From: Rhodothermaceae bacterium | Lineage (GTDB): Bacteria; Bacteroidota; Rhodothermia; Rhodothermales; JAHQVL01 | Length of the DNA: 42,364 nt | NCBI GenBank assembly: GCA_019634345.1 | Contig: JAHQVL010000289.1 | Coordinates: 1-42,364 of the forward strand | Direction: 5' to 3' | Part shown: in pieces, positions 27,149-35,760 of the stretch | Numbering within the stretch: the first letter of the stretch is position 1 | Layout of the letters: every line of letters begins with the position of its first letter | Notes under the pieces: model-generated | Database searches by the model: none | Told to the model about the DNA's origin: nothing | What the model saw: only the letters and a program-made list of their open reading frames with translations | Made by a program: the position numbers and the translations under genes

Positions 27149-27885
27149 TACCAGTTCGCAGTGAATTCCCCACAGAGCTGCTTTTCCCTGAAGAGCTGTC
27201 AGTATCGTTTGAGGGTTTTGGTTCAGATGCATTTGATACCCTCCAGTCAATCAAAGAAGCCCCTCACATAGAAACCTACAGATCCCTCAAAAAAGTCATT
27301 GAACCCTCAATCATTCAGCCGTTTAAGCGATTTAGGGATGACCTCGCTGTAAACTGGGTGCTTCCAAACATGCTTCCTTTTGAAACAGAACGTAATGTCT
27401 TCAGCCGGCTACTAAAAAACGACTTCGGTGCAGGAGGATGCCATCACCATCTTTGGTTGTCCTTTTATAGAGTTGGGTTACGTCGTTTAAAGGATATCCA
27501 AATTGCACATACACTTCGTGAAAGCGGGTTTTCAACAAGTTTATTTCTTGGCGAAAACGCTCCTTCGTTGTTTAATGCAGTGAAAGCTCAAATACACGCT
27601 AATCCAGGCGCATTTCTAGAGCTTGTGAATAGGTTACTGCAGCGAGAGGGGTGGGCTTTCCGTGTTCGGCCTCATAAGGCTATGCATGGGGAATATCTTG
27701 AGTACAAGAGCGAATTGGCGACTATACCAGGGGAGATAGGGCGGGCAAAAGGAATGTGGTGGACCACATTTTCCCCGAAAGAATCTATATTAAATCAGGG
27801 CGGTCCGTTGCTTGAGAAATCCATTCTTGCAATTCGAGACCTCTGGCCCCTTTACTTATTATTGTTGGACAAACCTCACCGGTAA
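27145..27885 (+). CDS. Uncharacterised protein overlapping thrC
   Basis: This is a 246-residue protein that I cannot assign to a family. It starts at GTG 27145, overlapping the thrC stop, and ends 5 bp before the next gene, so it is embedded in a coupled thrB-thrC-X-hydratase unit. It is soluble, without a signal peptide or membrane helix. Notable parts are a Gly-Cys-His-rich turn (GAGGCHHHLWLSF, about residues 94-106), a basic segment (RVGLRRLKD), the RPHKAMHGEYLEYKSEL segment (about 175-191), and a Trp-rich GMWWTTFSPKE element. The three consecutive His could bind metal, but that is speculative. The context hints at a role linked to amino-acid or acyl-CoA metabolism, not a function. Confidence 0.8.
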   Translation: MIPVRSEFPTELLFPEELSVSFEGFGSDAFDTLQSIKEAPHIETYRSLKKVIEPSIIQPFKRFRDDLAVNWVLPNMLPFETERNVFSRLLKNDFGAGGCHHHLWLSFYRVGLRRLKDIQIAHTLRESGFSTSLFLGENAPSLFNAVKAQIHANPGAFLELVNRLLQREGWAFRVRPHKAMHGEYLEYKSELATIPGEIGRAKGMWWTTFSPKESILNQGGPLLEKSILAIRDLWPLYLLLLDKPHR

Positions 27886-27890
27886 GGATC

Positions 27891-28673
27891 ATGGATTTTG
27901 TGAGATATGAACAGGTCAGTAGTTCAGTAACTATCACTATTGACCGGCCAGAGAAAAGAAATGCATTAAGCAGCGGAGTTGTTGCTGAGTTGCTTAAGTG
28001 CTTCAATAAAGCACAGAATGACGAAACTGTGAGAGTGATTATTCTAACGGGATCAGGAACAGTGTTTTCTGCTGGGGCGGATTTGGCTGCACTTCATAAG
28101 CTGCAAACAGCTACCTCGTTAGAAAACTTGGACGACTCACAATTACTTGCGCGGTTATTAGAGACGATCTACCGGTGCCCCAAGCCAGTGATTGCAAAAG
28201 TAAACGGTCATGCCATTGCGGGGGGCTGTGGATTGGCTTCAGTGTGTGACTTTTCGCTTGTTGCTGATTCGGCAAAGCTAGGCTTTACTGAGGTGAGAAT
28301 CGGCTTCGTTCCTGCCATTGTGATGGTGTTTGTCGTCCGCAAAATAGGAGAAGTTGCAGCCAGGGATCTCATGCTCCGCGGTCATTTGATTACTGCTGAG
28401 CAGGCTGCACGAATAGGATTGATTACGCAGGCGCTTCCGAAAGAGCAATTGGACCAGGCCGCTCAGGATATTGTAGAGGAGTTGACACGCAATACGAGTG
28501 GTTCTGCTGTAGCACTTACCAAAAAACTGTTTGCTGACATCCAGGGTGTAGGACTGTCTGAAGCACTGGGATTCGCTGTAAATATGAATGCTTTTGCTCG
28601 CAATACTGAAGACTGCCAGGCTGGTATAGCTGCATTTCTAGATAAAAAACCAATGCCCTGGTCGTCAGACTAA
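27891..28673 (+). CDS. Enoyl-CoA hydratase/isomerase family protein, methylglutaconyl-CoA hydratase (LiuC)-like
   Basis: This is a crotonase-fold protein of 260 residues. It has RPEKRNALSSGVVAEL, the oxyanion-hole segment FSAGADLAAL (about residues 62-71), and the second motif NGHAIAGGCGLASVCDFSLVA (about 105-125). The first catalytic Glu of enoyl-CoA hydratase (GGCE) is Gly here, while the second is kept in FTEVRIGFVPAIV. The FTEVRIGFVPAIVMVFVVRKIGE stretch recalls Bacteroidota methylglutaconyl-CoA hydratases of leucine breakdown, but substrate assignment is uncertain. An AAGGA site lies 5 bp before the ATG. It follows the unknown gene in the thr unit, where it has no obvious biosynthetic role. 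Confidence 0.88.
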   Translation: MDFVRYEQVSSSVTITIDRPEKRNALSSGVVAELLKCFNKAQNDETVRVIILTGSGTVFSAGADLAALHKLQTATSLENLDDSQLLARLLETIYRCPKPVIAKVNGHAIAGGCGLASVCDFSLVADSAKLGFTEVRIGFVPAIVMVFVVRKIGEVAARDLMLRGHLITAEQAARIGLITQALPKEQLDQAAQDIVEELTRNTSGSAVALTKKLFADIQGVGLSEALGFAVNMNAFARNTEDCQAGIAAFLDKKPMPWSSD

Positions 28674-28777
28674 GTGCTTGTCGATTGAAGAGATAGGTGG
28701 AACTGGTTAATACGATCCATAATCTGTATCATGGCCCGTGGATTTGGCAATAATCATTAACGCTATTTGGATGACCG

Positions 28778-29602
28778 GTGCCTAAAAAGTATCAAAATGG
28801 ACCCTTTGAGCATGTATCCTGGCCGGCCGAGAAAAAGGAAGCCATTGAAGTCTTTGAGCAATGGCACGACTTCTTAGCCAATAAATGCCGGTTTTCTTCA
28901 AGTGAGGAAGCCCAAAAAGCATTCGCTGATGTCAAAGCGCAACTCCAGAACAACGATGATCAGGACCTGATTCCATCCGTTCTTCTTACTCAGGTTAGAA
29001 AAGCGATCGCTACCCATGACCTTCCTTCTGAATGGCTCTTCGGGCAATTGGATGTTGCCCACCATTTTTATGGGCCCGTTCAGATAAAAGACGCCAAAGA
29101 GTTAAAAAGCTTTATTACCCGCTGGGAGGCACCGCATGCTTATTTGTCTGCGAAGCTGGCAGATGCCGCCTACACCTGGCAACGGAAACTCATCGATGAG
29201 CTTACAATGGGCTTTTTTGTTGTAGACATGCTTCTCAGGCTTCCCGAATACCTGGAAAAAGGGAGGGTATTCGTTCCCTTGTCTGAGCTTGAGCATGCTA
29301 ATGTCTCTGTTCAGCAATTAAAGCAAGGTGAACGAACCGACGCAGTGCAGAGGCTTTTGTGGAAGCAGACTATTCGGGCGCGTGATGCATTTGCTCAGGG
29401 GCAACCCCTTGTTAGGGAGCTGGAACGGAAGTATAGGGGTACCGTCAAGAAAAATTGGCTGACAGCTCTGGAATACATTAATGAAATTGAGAAACGGAAA
29501 TACGATGTATGGTCAATACCGATCGAGTTGTCAACAAAACAGAGGTTTCAGATCTTTGTGTTGTCTGTCATCGGACGAGGTGCCAGTAAGGCGAGAGGGT
29601 AA
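28778..29602 (+). CDS. Degenerate squalene/phytoene synthase-family protein
   Basis: This 274-residue all-helical protein starts at a GTG. The run LPSEWLFGQLDVAHHF, a region like NPVGRLV (about 108-130), and especially GRVFVPLSEL (162-171) match the head-to-head prenyl synthase fold (PF00494). In active enzymes the segment before this reads NxxRDxxED with two Mg-binding Asp. Aligned on the GR, this protein has Arg154 and Tyr158 at those positions. No DDxxD motif is visible in the N-terminal third either. It therefore looks like a catalytically dead paralogue or a subunit. The genes on both sides do not suggest a terpenoid pathway, and no hopanoid or carotenoid gene is in the window. Confidence 0.62.
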   Translation: MPKKYQNGPFEHVSWPAEKKEAIEVFEQWHDFLANKCRFSSSEEAQKAFADVKAQLQNNDDQDLIPSVLLTQVRKAIATHDLPSEWLFGQLDVAHHFYGPVQIKDAKELKSFITRWEAPHAYLSAKLADAAYTWQRKLIDELTMGFFVVDMLLRLPEYLEKGRVFVPLSELEHANVSVQQLKQGERTDAVQRLLWKQTIRARDAFAQGQPLVRELERKYRGTVKKNWLTALEYINEIEKRKYDVWSIPIELSTKQRFQIFVLSVIGRGASKARG

Positions 29603-29674
29603 CGAAAACATTGCTATGTATTCTGTTTGACAAGTTGTATCTTATGCCTGCAAATAAATAAAGGGTGGGAGTTT

Positions 29675-30670
29675 ATGATTACATATCGCGATGCAGGAGT
29701 TGACATTGAAGCGGGTGATGAGGTCGTAAAGCGCATAAAACCGTTGGTTCGAGAGACCTTTACACCACAAGTTCTCACCGATATTGGGGCTTTTGGAGGT
29801 TTCTTTCAGTTTAACGGAGAAGGATACGACGATCCTGTCCTGGTGTCGTCTGTAGATGGAGTAGGTACCAAGCTGAAGGTCGCCTTTAAAATGAATCGGC
29901 ACGATACGGTAGGTCAGGATCTGGTTAATCATTGTGTGAATGATATAGCTGTGTGCGGTGCCAAACCTCTCTTTTTTTTGGACTATTTTTCTACCGGAAA
30001 ACTGTCAAAGGAGACCGCGGTGTCTGTGGTTAGTGGATTTGCGAAAGCCTGCAAAGAAAATGGATGTGCCCTCATAGGGGGCGAAACAGCTGAAATGCCT
30101 GATATCTATTCGCAGGGCGAATATGATTTGGCAGGCACTATTGTAGGAATTGTGGATAGAGCCAAAATTCTGTCATCCGATGCTGTGGGTAAGGGGGATG
30201 TCTTGATCGGGCTTCCATCAACGGGTTTACACACCAACGGATACTCGCTTGCTCGAAAAGTACTGTTTACCTACTATAGTGCACATGATACACCCGAGCG
30301 CCTTGGAGGCGAATCTGTAGGACAAGTCTTATTAAAGATCCACCGGTCGTATTTGGGCAGTATTCAGCTCATGCATGAGCAAAACCTGCTGCATGCTGCT
30401 GCGCACATTACAGGAGGAGGAATTCCAGGGAATGTACAGCGAGTCATTCCTGATGGGCTAACTTTTGATGTGGATTACGACAAATGGGAGCGACCTGAGG
30501 TGTTTAATATGATTAAAGACTTGGGCAATGTACCTGAAGAGGATATGCGTTCAGCCTTTAATCTTGGGATAGGCCTCGTGATGATTGTAGCAGAGCAGGA
30601 TAATGAAAAAGCGCAATCCGTGCTTCAGGCGCACGGCGAACAGCCTATCGTTATAGGGCGTGTCAAGTAA
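29675..30670 (+). CDS. purM: Phosphoribosylformylglycinamidine cyclo-ligase (AIR synthetase)
   Basis: PurM closes the imidazole ring of AIR with ATP in purine synthesis. It has the N-terminal TYRDAGVDIEAGDEVVKRIK, the core DPVLVSSVDGVGTKLKVA (metal/ATP side), HCVNDIAVCGAKPLFFLDYF and CALIGGETAEMP motifs, and the C-terminal HITGGGIPGNVQRVIP. A TTG at 29627 would extend it, but ATG 29675 gives the conserved N-terminus and 331 residues, and a purine-rich GGGTGGGAG precedes it. The TTGACA inside the extension is more likely promoter sequence. plsY starts 41 bp downstream. Confidence 0.96.
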   Translation: MITYRDAGVDIEAGDEVVKRIKPLVRETFTPQVLTDIGAFGGFFQFNGEGYDDPVLVSSVDGVGTKLKVAFKMNRHDTVGQDLVNHCVNDIAVCGAKPLFFLDYFSTGKLSKETAVSVVSGFAKACKENGCALIGGETAEMPDIYSQGEYDLAGTIVGIVDRAKILSSDAVGKGDVLIGLPSTGLHTNGYSLARKVLFTYYSAHDTPERLGGESVGQVLLKIHRSYLGSIQLMHEQNLLHAAAHITGGGIPGNVQRVIPDGLTFDVDYDKWERPEVFNMIKDLGNVPEEDMRSAFNLGIGLVMIVAEQDNEKAQSVLQAHGEQPIVIGRVK

Positions 30671-30711
30671 TAGGGCTGAATTGTACTCATTGAAAGATCG
30701 GTTTACGTCAC

Positions 30712-31392
30712 ATGTATTCTTTGTTGTTGATCGTAGTCATTAGTTATTGTATTGGATCAATTCCTGGAAGCCTGTGGGTTGGAAAATGGATCTATAAAAC
30801 CGATCTGCGAAAACACGGAAGCGGAAATCCAGGTGCAACGAATGCATACAGAGTCCTGGGATGGAAGGCCGGGTTGTTGTCCACAATAATTGATATGGGC
30901 AAAGGGTATGTAGCAGCAGGTCTAGTACCGGGATTGGTATCGGCATTAGGCATCGATTCTTTGCCAGATGCATTTATTGGGTTGGGAATTGCTCTTCTTG
31001 CAGGAGCTGCTGCGGTTGTGGGGCACATGTTTCCTCTGTGGGCCAAGTTTAAAGGAGGCAAAGGCGTTAATACGGCAGCAGGTATATTAATAGCCATAAC
31101 TCCATTGAACATGCTCATCGTTTTTGTCATTTTCTGTCTGGTATTATGGCGGACGAGTTACGTATCTCTCGCATCGATGACTGCTGCCTCATCGTATCCG
31201 ATATCACTTATTCTGCAGAAATATGTATTTGGCCAGAACGAGCTTCAAACAGGATTGATTGTATTTGGGGTGCTGTTGGCGGCGGGGATCGTTCTGGCGC
31301 ACCATTCAAATATTAAGCGATTACTCAATGGCACGGAAAACAAAATCACCAGAAAAAAGTCGGCCGGAGCTGTGCCTAAGTCTGTAGAGTAA
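30712..31392 (+). CDS. plsY: Glycerol-3-phosphate acyltransferase PlsY
   Basis: PlsY acylates glycerol-3-phosphate using acyl-phosphate at the inner membrane, the first step of phospholipid synthesis in most bacteria. It is a multi-spanning protein with the three family motifs in order: SIPGSLWVGKW, GSGNPGATNAYRVLG (about 37-51), and MFPLWAKFKGGKGVNTAAG (about 106-124). The C-terminal lysine-rich tail is cytosolic-like. The length of 226 residues is slightly longer than usual (about 200) because of that tail. It sits 50 bp before gpsA, which makes its substrate. Confidence 0.96.
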   Translation: MYSLLLIVVISYCIGSIPGSLWVGKWIYKTDLRKHGSGNPGATNAYRVLGWKAGLLSTIIDMGKGYVAAGLVPGLVSALGIDSLPDAFIGLGIALLAGAAAVVGHMFPLWAKFKGGKGVNTAAGILIAITPLNMLIVFVIFCLVLWRTSYVSLASMTAASSYPISLILQKYVFGQNELQTGLIVFGVLLAAGIVLAHHSNIKRLLNGTENKITRKKSAGAVPKSVE

Positions 31393-31442
31393 ACATAGAG
31401 CTCATTCCAGTAAAACATCACGTAATAATATCCTTTTACATA

Positions 31443-32456
31443 ATGAACGAGCGGATTGGTATAATTGGAGCTGGAAGCTGGGGTACAGCATTGGCGATTA
31501 GTCTAGCAAAAACTGGGAAGAATGTATATCTGTGGGCGCGTAACGAGGCGCTTGTCCAGGAAATAAAAGATACGAGAGAGAACAGTGTTTACCTGAGTGG
31601 GGTGAAAATACCAGAGTCGATTCTTGTTGACTCAAAACTTGACGCGGTCATTTCAGCCTGTTCCATGCTTGTATTTGCCACACCTTCTCAAAGTGCACGT
31701 GCTGTCGGCGCAAAGGCAGCGCCTTACTTCAACTCCAGGCACAGCCTGGTTTCTGTTTCAAAGGGAGTAGAAAACGATACACTTAAATTAGCGAGTGAGG
31801 TTCTAGTAGACATAGCTCCTTCTATACCCAGGGAGCAGATCGGTGTGCTCTACGGACCAAGCCATGCTGAGGAGGTTGCCCGTGGCATACCATCAGCTGT
31901 AGTTGCGTCGGCGTATGGCCGTGAAACGGCTTCTATTATACAGCAGACGTTCATTTCCTCGCGTCTACGCGTATACATGAACCGTGATATTGTGGGTGTA
32001 CAGGTTGGGGGAGCCGTAAAAAATGTGATGGCAATTGCAGCTGGAATTAGTGATGGCGTTGGTTTTGGCGATAATACAAAGGCAGCCATTGTAACCCGTG
32101 GTATATCCGAAATTAAACGACTAGGTGTAGCTATGGGAGCAAAACCGGAGACTTTCTCTGGATTGTCGGGAATTGGAGACCTGGTTGTAACTTGCATGAG
32201 CGGCCTAAGTAGAAACAGATATCTTGGTGAACAAGTTGGTAAAGGGCGGCAGATGGAAGCTATTATAGAAGAAATGAAAATGGTGGCAGAAGGTGTGAGA
32301 ACAACACAGTCCATTATGGCATTAGCAGAGCGTCATAATGTTGAGATGCCGATAACAGAAGCAGTTTACAGCATACTATTTGAAGGGAAGAAGCCTCTAG
32401 AAGCAGTAAGCGATTTGATGGAGCGAGAGGCAAAAGAAGAGTACTGGATAGCATAA
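31443..32456 (+). CDS. gpsA: NAD(P)-dependent glycerol-3-phosphate dehydrogenase
   Basis: GpsA reduces dihydroxyacetone phosphate to sn-glycerol-3-phosphate for phospholipids. It has the N-terminal Rossmann motif IGIIGAGSWGTALAISLAK (about 5-23), the VSVSKGVENDT loop, YGPSHAEEVARGIPSAVV, the substrate-lysine segment GGAVKNVMAIAAGISDG (about 184-200), TRGISEIKRLGVAMGA and GLSGIGDLVVTC. The length of 337 residues is standard. It is adjacent to plsY, so the two consecutive steps of phosphatidate synthesis are encoded together. Confidence 0.97.
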   Translation: MNERIGIIGAGSWGTALAISLAKTGKNVYLWARNEALVQEIKDTRENSVYLSGVKIPESILVDSKLDAVISACSMLVFATPSQSARAVGAKAAPYFNSRHSLVSVSKGVENDTLKLASEVLVDIAPSIPREQIGVLYGPSHAEEVARGIPSAVVASAYGRETASIIQQTFISSRLRVYMNRDIVGVQVGGAVKNVMAIAAGISDGVGFGDNTKAAIVTRGISEIKRLGVAMGAKPETFSGLSGIGDLVVTCMSGLSRNRYLGEQVGKGRQMEAIIEEMKMVAEGVRTTQSIMALAERHNVEMPITEAVYSILFEGKKPLEAVSDLMEREAKEEYWIA

Positions 32457-32487
32457 TTAGATATAGATTATTTAGTTTCGACGAGTT

Positions 32488-33141
32488 ATGAATCTTGAAG
32501 AGCTAAACCGGGTCGTTCAACTTGGGGAAGGACTCACCCTTGAGTTTAAAACTCGTGTCCCTAAGCCTGAACGAATAGCAAAAGAAGTAATTGCCTTTGC
32601 GAATACGATCGGAGGGCGGCTGCTTCTTGGTGTGGAAGATGATGGCACTATAAAAGGGGTGCGGGATTCCGATGAAGAGGAATATGCACTAAAAGAGGCG
32701 CTTAATTCGTACTGTACGCCGCCTGTTCGGTATGCTATTGAACGCGTTCCCGTTTCAAAGAAGAGAAACGTACTTTTTGTAAGTGTCTTCGAAAGCAGCG
32801 AGAAACCCCATGTATTAATTGATCCAGATGATCCTGCAATTAATACCGCGTATGTAAGAATCAATGATATGAGCGTGGAAGCCAGTAAAGAACACGTTCG
32901 CCTGATGAAAACGGGGAAAAACTCAAACGATGTGAAGTTTGAGTTTGGGGATAAAGAACATAAATTGATGAGATATCTTGAGGATTATGGTCGCATCACT
33001 GTGCCTCAATTTGCTAATCTGGTAAATATTCCAAAGCGTAAAGCGTCTCATACTCTGGTGTTGCTTGCTAAAGCCAATGTCCTTCAACTCCACGCAGATC
33101 CCAGGCACGATTACTTTACGCTTGCATACAACGAAGCGTAG
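32488..33141 (+). CDS. AlbA_2/Schlafen-type (DUF4) domain protein with C-terminal winged-helix-like part
   Basis: This 217-residue protein has an AlbA_2 domain in the first 125 residues or so: EGLTLEFKTR, IAKEVIAFANTIGGRLLLGVEDDGTIKGV, and YVRINDMSVEASKEHVRLM. This is the classic putative DNA/RNA-binding divergent AAA_4/SLFN-like fold. The C-terminal 70 residues (LMRYLEDYGRITVPQFANLVNIPKRKASHTLVLL) resemble a winged-helix DNA-binding module. Such proteins are often transcriptional regulators or nucleic-acid-binding proteins, but its target is unknown. It follows gpsA by 31 bp, and no toxin-antitoxin partner is visible. Confidence 0.85.
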   Translation: MNLEELNRVVQLGEGLTLEFKTRVPKPERIAKEVIAFANTIGGRLLLGVEDDGTIKGVRDSDEEEYALKEALNSYCTPPVRYAIERVPVSKKRNVLFVSVFESSEKPHVLIDPDDPAINTAYVRINDMSVEASKEHVRLMKTGKNSNDVKFEFGDKEHKLMRYLEDYGRITVPQFANLVNIPKRKASHTLVLLAKANVLQLHADPRHDYFTLAYNEA

Positions 33142-33186
33142 CCTTTGGGCGAGTTGATTGCCGTTTTTGCAATTTGACTTACAAGA

Positions 33187-33216
33187 TTGCACAAAAGGCA
33201 CTTTTCTGTCTATAAT
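33187..33216 (+). promoter_or_regulatory. Candidate promoter before the topoisomerase A gene
   Basis: TTGCAC (33187-33192), an 18-bp spacer, then a perfect TATAAT (33211-33216). The first element is only a partial match, but the -10 is exact, and the 258-bp gap before the topoisomerase gene otherwise holds no gene. The start codon at 33400 would leave a long 5' UTR. Confidence 0.35.
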
Positions 33217-33399
33217 GTGTTGGATGTGAGCATATGCGATACTTTCGAAGAATGCGTGTGGTAAGAAGTGCTAAATTTCGCGTATATTAACACGTTTATG
33301 TGAGGAGAAACTCCAAAGCTACTTGCACATTATATACACATATTATTATGTTTTCTTAAGCGTGTGGAGTTAGAAATCTGTTATTGTTTATAGATTATT

Positions 33400-35733
33400 A
33401 TGCCAATTGTTGAAGTCATACCGCTGCATGAAACGGCGCAGGAACGGTATCTTAACTATGCGTTATCGGTAATCACAAGCCGTGCTCTTCCGGACATCCG
33501 AGACGGTCTAAAGCCCGTTCATAGGAGGATTTTGTATGCGATGTATACCAATCTTCGCCTTTACCCGGATGGCCGCTTTAGGAAGAGTGCAACGGTGGTT
33601 GGTGAGGTGATGGGTAAGTATCACCCTCATGGTGATAGTGCTATCTATGACGCCATGGTCAGAATGGCGCAATCGTTTTCACTACGCTATCCCTTTGTCG
33701 ACGGGCATGGTAATTTTGGATCGCTGGATGGGGACAGTCCGGCGGCCATGCGATACACCGAAGCGAAGCTAAGGCCTCTTGCTGTAGAGGTATTGGAAGA
33801 GATTCGTAAACAAACGGTTGACTTCAGGCCCAATTACGACGGAACGCTCTCTGAGCCGATCGTTTTGCCTTCCCGGGTGCCTAACTTGCTGGTGAATGGA
33901 TCAAGCGGTATTGCCGTCGGGATGGCTACCAACATTCCTCCTCATAATCTGGCTGAAGTTATTGATGGGCTGATTTACATGATTGGGTCCCCCAACGCAA
34001 GGGTGGACACTCTGGTCAATAAGTTTATCAAAGGGCCTGATTTCCCAACAGGGGGCCGTATTCTGAATACGGAAGAGGAACTGATTGAGATTTATAAGAA
34101 AGGAGAGGGGACGGTTGAATTAAGGGGAGAATACAAGCTAGAAAACAAGTCCAAAATCATTATTCATTCGATTCCCTATGGAATGAATAAGAGCGACTTG
34201 ATCGAGAAGATCGCCGATCATATCGCTAAAGGCAAAGTCCCTCAAATTACAGACATCCGTGATGAGTCAACAGAAGAAGTCCGAATTGTCCTTGAGTTAA
34301 AAAGAGGCGCCAATGCTGAAGCAGCGATGGCGTATATCTTTAAGCATACGCCTCTTCAGACGCGTTTCCACGTCAACATGACGTGCCTGGTGCCAACCGC
34401 CAATCCAGGTGTATCTGCACCACAGAAAGTGGATCTGGCTACTGTGCTTCGCGCCTTTCTTGACTTCCGAATGGAGGTCCTGGTTCGGAGGCTCCGGTAT
34501 GAACTGGAGCAATTAGAGAAACGCATCCACATCCTGCGCGGATTCATGATCATCTTTGATGCTCTCGATGAAGCGATTCGCATTATCCGTGCTTCTAAAG
34601 ACAAGAAGGATGCTGCAAAAGGATTGATGGCTCGGTTTGAACTGGATGAAATTCAAACAGAAGCCATACTGGAGACAAAGCTGTACAAGCTGTCGACTAT
34701 GGAAATCGACGCGATCCGGTTGGAGTTGGAGGAGAAAGAGCGAATGGCTGAGGAAATTCGCCTCTTGCTAGCGGACGAAGATGGCCGATGGAAAGTGATT
34801 AAGAAGGAACTGAAGGAAATCAAGAACAAATACGGAGATACGCGCCGCTCTATGGTTGAAGGGCCGGATGAGGTCTTGAGTTATTCAGAAGAAGATTACA
34901 TCATTGCTGAAGATGTATACGTAATTGTTACGAGGGACGGATGGGTCAAACGGCAACGATCATACTCGGATATCGCAAGTATCCGTGTGCGAGAAGGCGA
35001 CGAAATCGGATGGATCATGCCGGGGTCAACGCGCTCTACCATTGGTTTCTTTACGAATTTCGGGAAGGCGTATACCCTCAGGATCGATCAATTGGCTAAC
35101 ACCACCGGATACGGTGAGCCGATTCAGAAATTGTTTGACTTCTCTGACCGGGAGCGAATCGTAGGCGTCTCGTCCTTTGATAAAAGAGTCCTGCCTCAGC
35201 CAGTTTCAGAGCCTGAGACTGAACCCGAATTGTTTGAAGCGGAGTCTGGTTCTGGTGAATCAGAAGGGCCTTACATAGTTGGGATATCCAAAAGTGGATT
35301 CGGAGTCAGAATATCTATACATACGTATGCTGAAATCTCGACACGTTCAGGTAGGCTGTTCATGCGAGTCAGTAAAGGCGATGAAGTTTTAGGGGTTGAA
35401 TTGGCTGCCGGATTTGAAAATGTGTGTCTTGCGTCTCAAGGAGGGCTTGCTTTGATATTCCCGGTACATCAGATCCCTGTTGTGCGGAGCGCCGCTAAGG
35501 GCGTGATTGCAATGAGGCTGAATAAGGGCGATCATGTATTTGGGTTCACGCTTTCGATGGCTGCGAGAAAAGGATTGACGGTTGAGACAAACCGTGGACG
35601 CAAAGAAGTGATTCGGACCACCAAGTTTAAGGTGTCGAATAGAGGCAACAAAGGGAGTTCAATCATTAGTCGTGGACATTTGACACGAATTATTCTTGAG
35701 CCTATCGAAGTCCGCTTGAACGGAAAACACTAA
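33400..35733 (+). CDS. Type IIA DNA topoisomerase subunit A (ParC/GyrA family)
   Basis: This is the DNA-cleaving subunit of gyrase or topoisomerase IV. The breakage-reunion domain has [21 protein letters not shown], the QRDR segment [18 protein letters not shown] (Ser80 and Asp84 at the positions tied to quinolone sensitivity), and the catalytic tyrosine in [10 protein letters not shown] (Tyr119). The coiled-coil gate region (about 370-480) and six-bladed beta-pinwheel C-terminal domain follow. I find no GyrA box (QRRGGKG), which argues for a ParC/topo IV-like role without negative supercoiling. The pinwheel contains an acidic insertion ([19 protein letters not shown], about 605-625). It lies 27 bp before its B subunit. 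Confidence 0.94.
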   Translation: MPIVEVIPLHETAQERYLNYALSVITSRALPDIRDGLKPVHRRILYAMYTNLRLYPDGRFRKSATVVGEVMGKYHPHGDSAIYDAMVRMAQSFSLRYPFVDGHGNFGSLDGDSPAAMRYTEAKLRPLAVEVLEEIRKQTVDFRPNYDGTLSEPIVLPSRVPNLLVNGSSGIAVGMATNIPPHNLAEVIDGLIYMIGSPNARVDTLVNKFIKGPDFPTGGRILNTEEELIEIYKKGEGTVELRGEYKLENKSKIIIHSIPYGMNKSDLIEKIADHIAKGKVPQITDIRDESTEEVRIVLELKRGANAEAAMAYIFKHTPLQTRFHVNMTCLVPTANPGVSAPQKVDLATVLRAFLDFRMEVLVRRLRYELEQLEKRIHILRGFMIIFDALDEAIRIIRASKDKKDAAKGLMARFELDEIQTEAILETKLYKLSTMEIDAIRLELEEKERMAEEIRLLLADEDGRWKVIKKELKEIKNKYGDTRRSMVEGPDEVLSYSEEDYIIAEDVYVIVTRDGWVKRQRSYSDIASIRVREGDEIGWIMPGSTRSTIGFFTNFGKAYTLRIDQLANTTGYGEPIQKLFDFSDRERIVGVSSFDKRVLPQPVSEPETEPELFEAESGSGESEGPYIVGISKSGFGVRISIHTYAEISTRSGRLFMRVSKGDEVLGVELAAGFENVCLASQGGLALIFPVHQIPVVRSAAKGVIAMRLNKGDHVFGFTLSMAARKGLTVETNRGRKEVIRTTKFKVSNRGNKGSSIISRGHLTRIILEPIEVRLNGKH

Positions 35734-35760
35734 ACGAATATCGCTTACGCTTAACTACCT

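Noticed and set aside
28674..28777. Gap between the hydratase and the synthase-like gene, searched for tRNA or small RNA
   Set aside because: No cloverleaf, hairpin with T-run or conserved small reading frame is visible.
33142..33186. Short stem ATTGC/GCAAT with T residues after the AlbA_2 gene
   Set aside because: The stem is only 5 bp and the T residues lie in the loop, so it does not qualify as a terminator.
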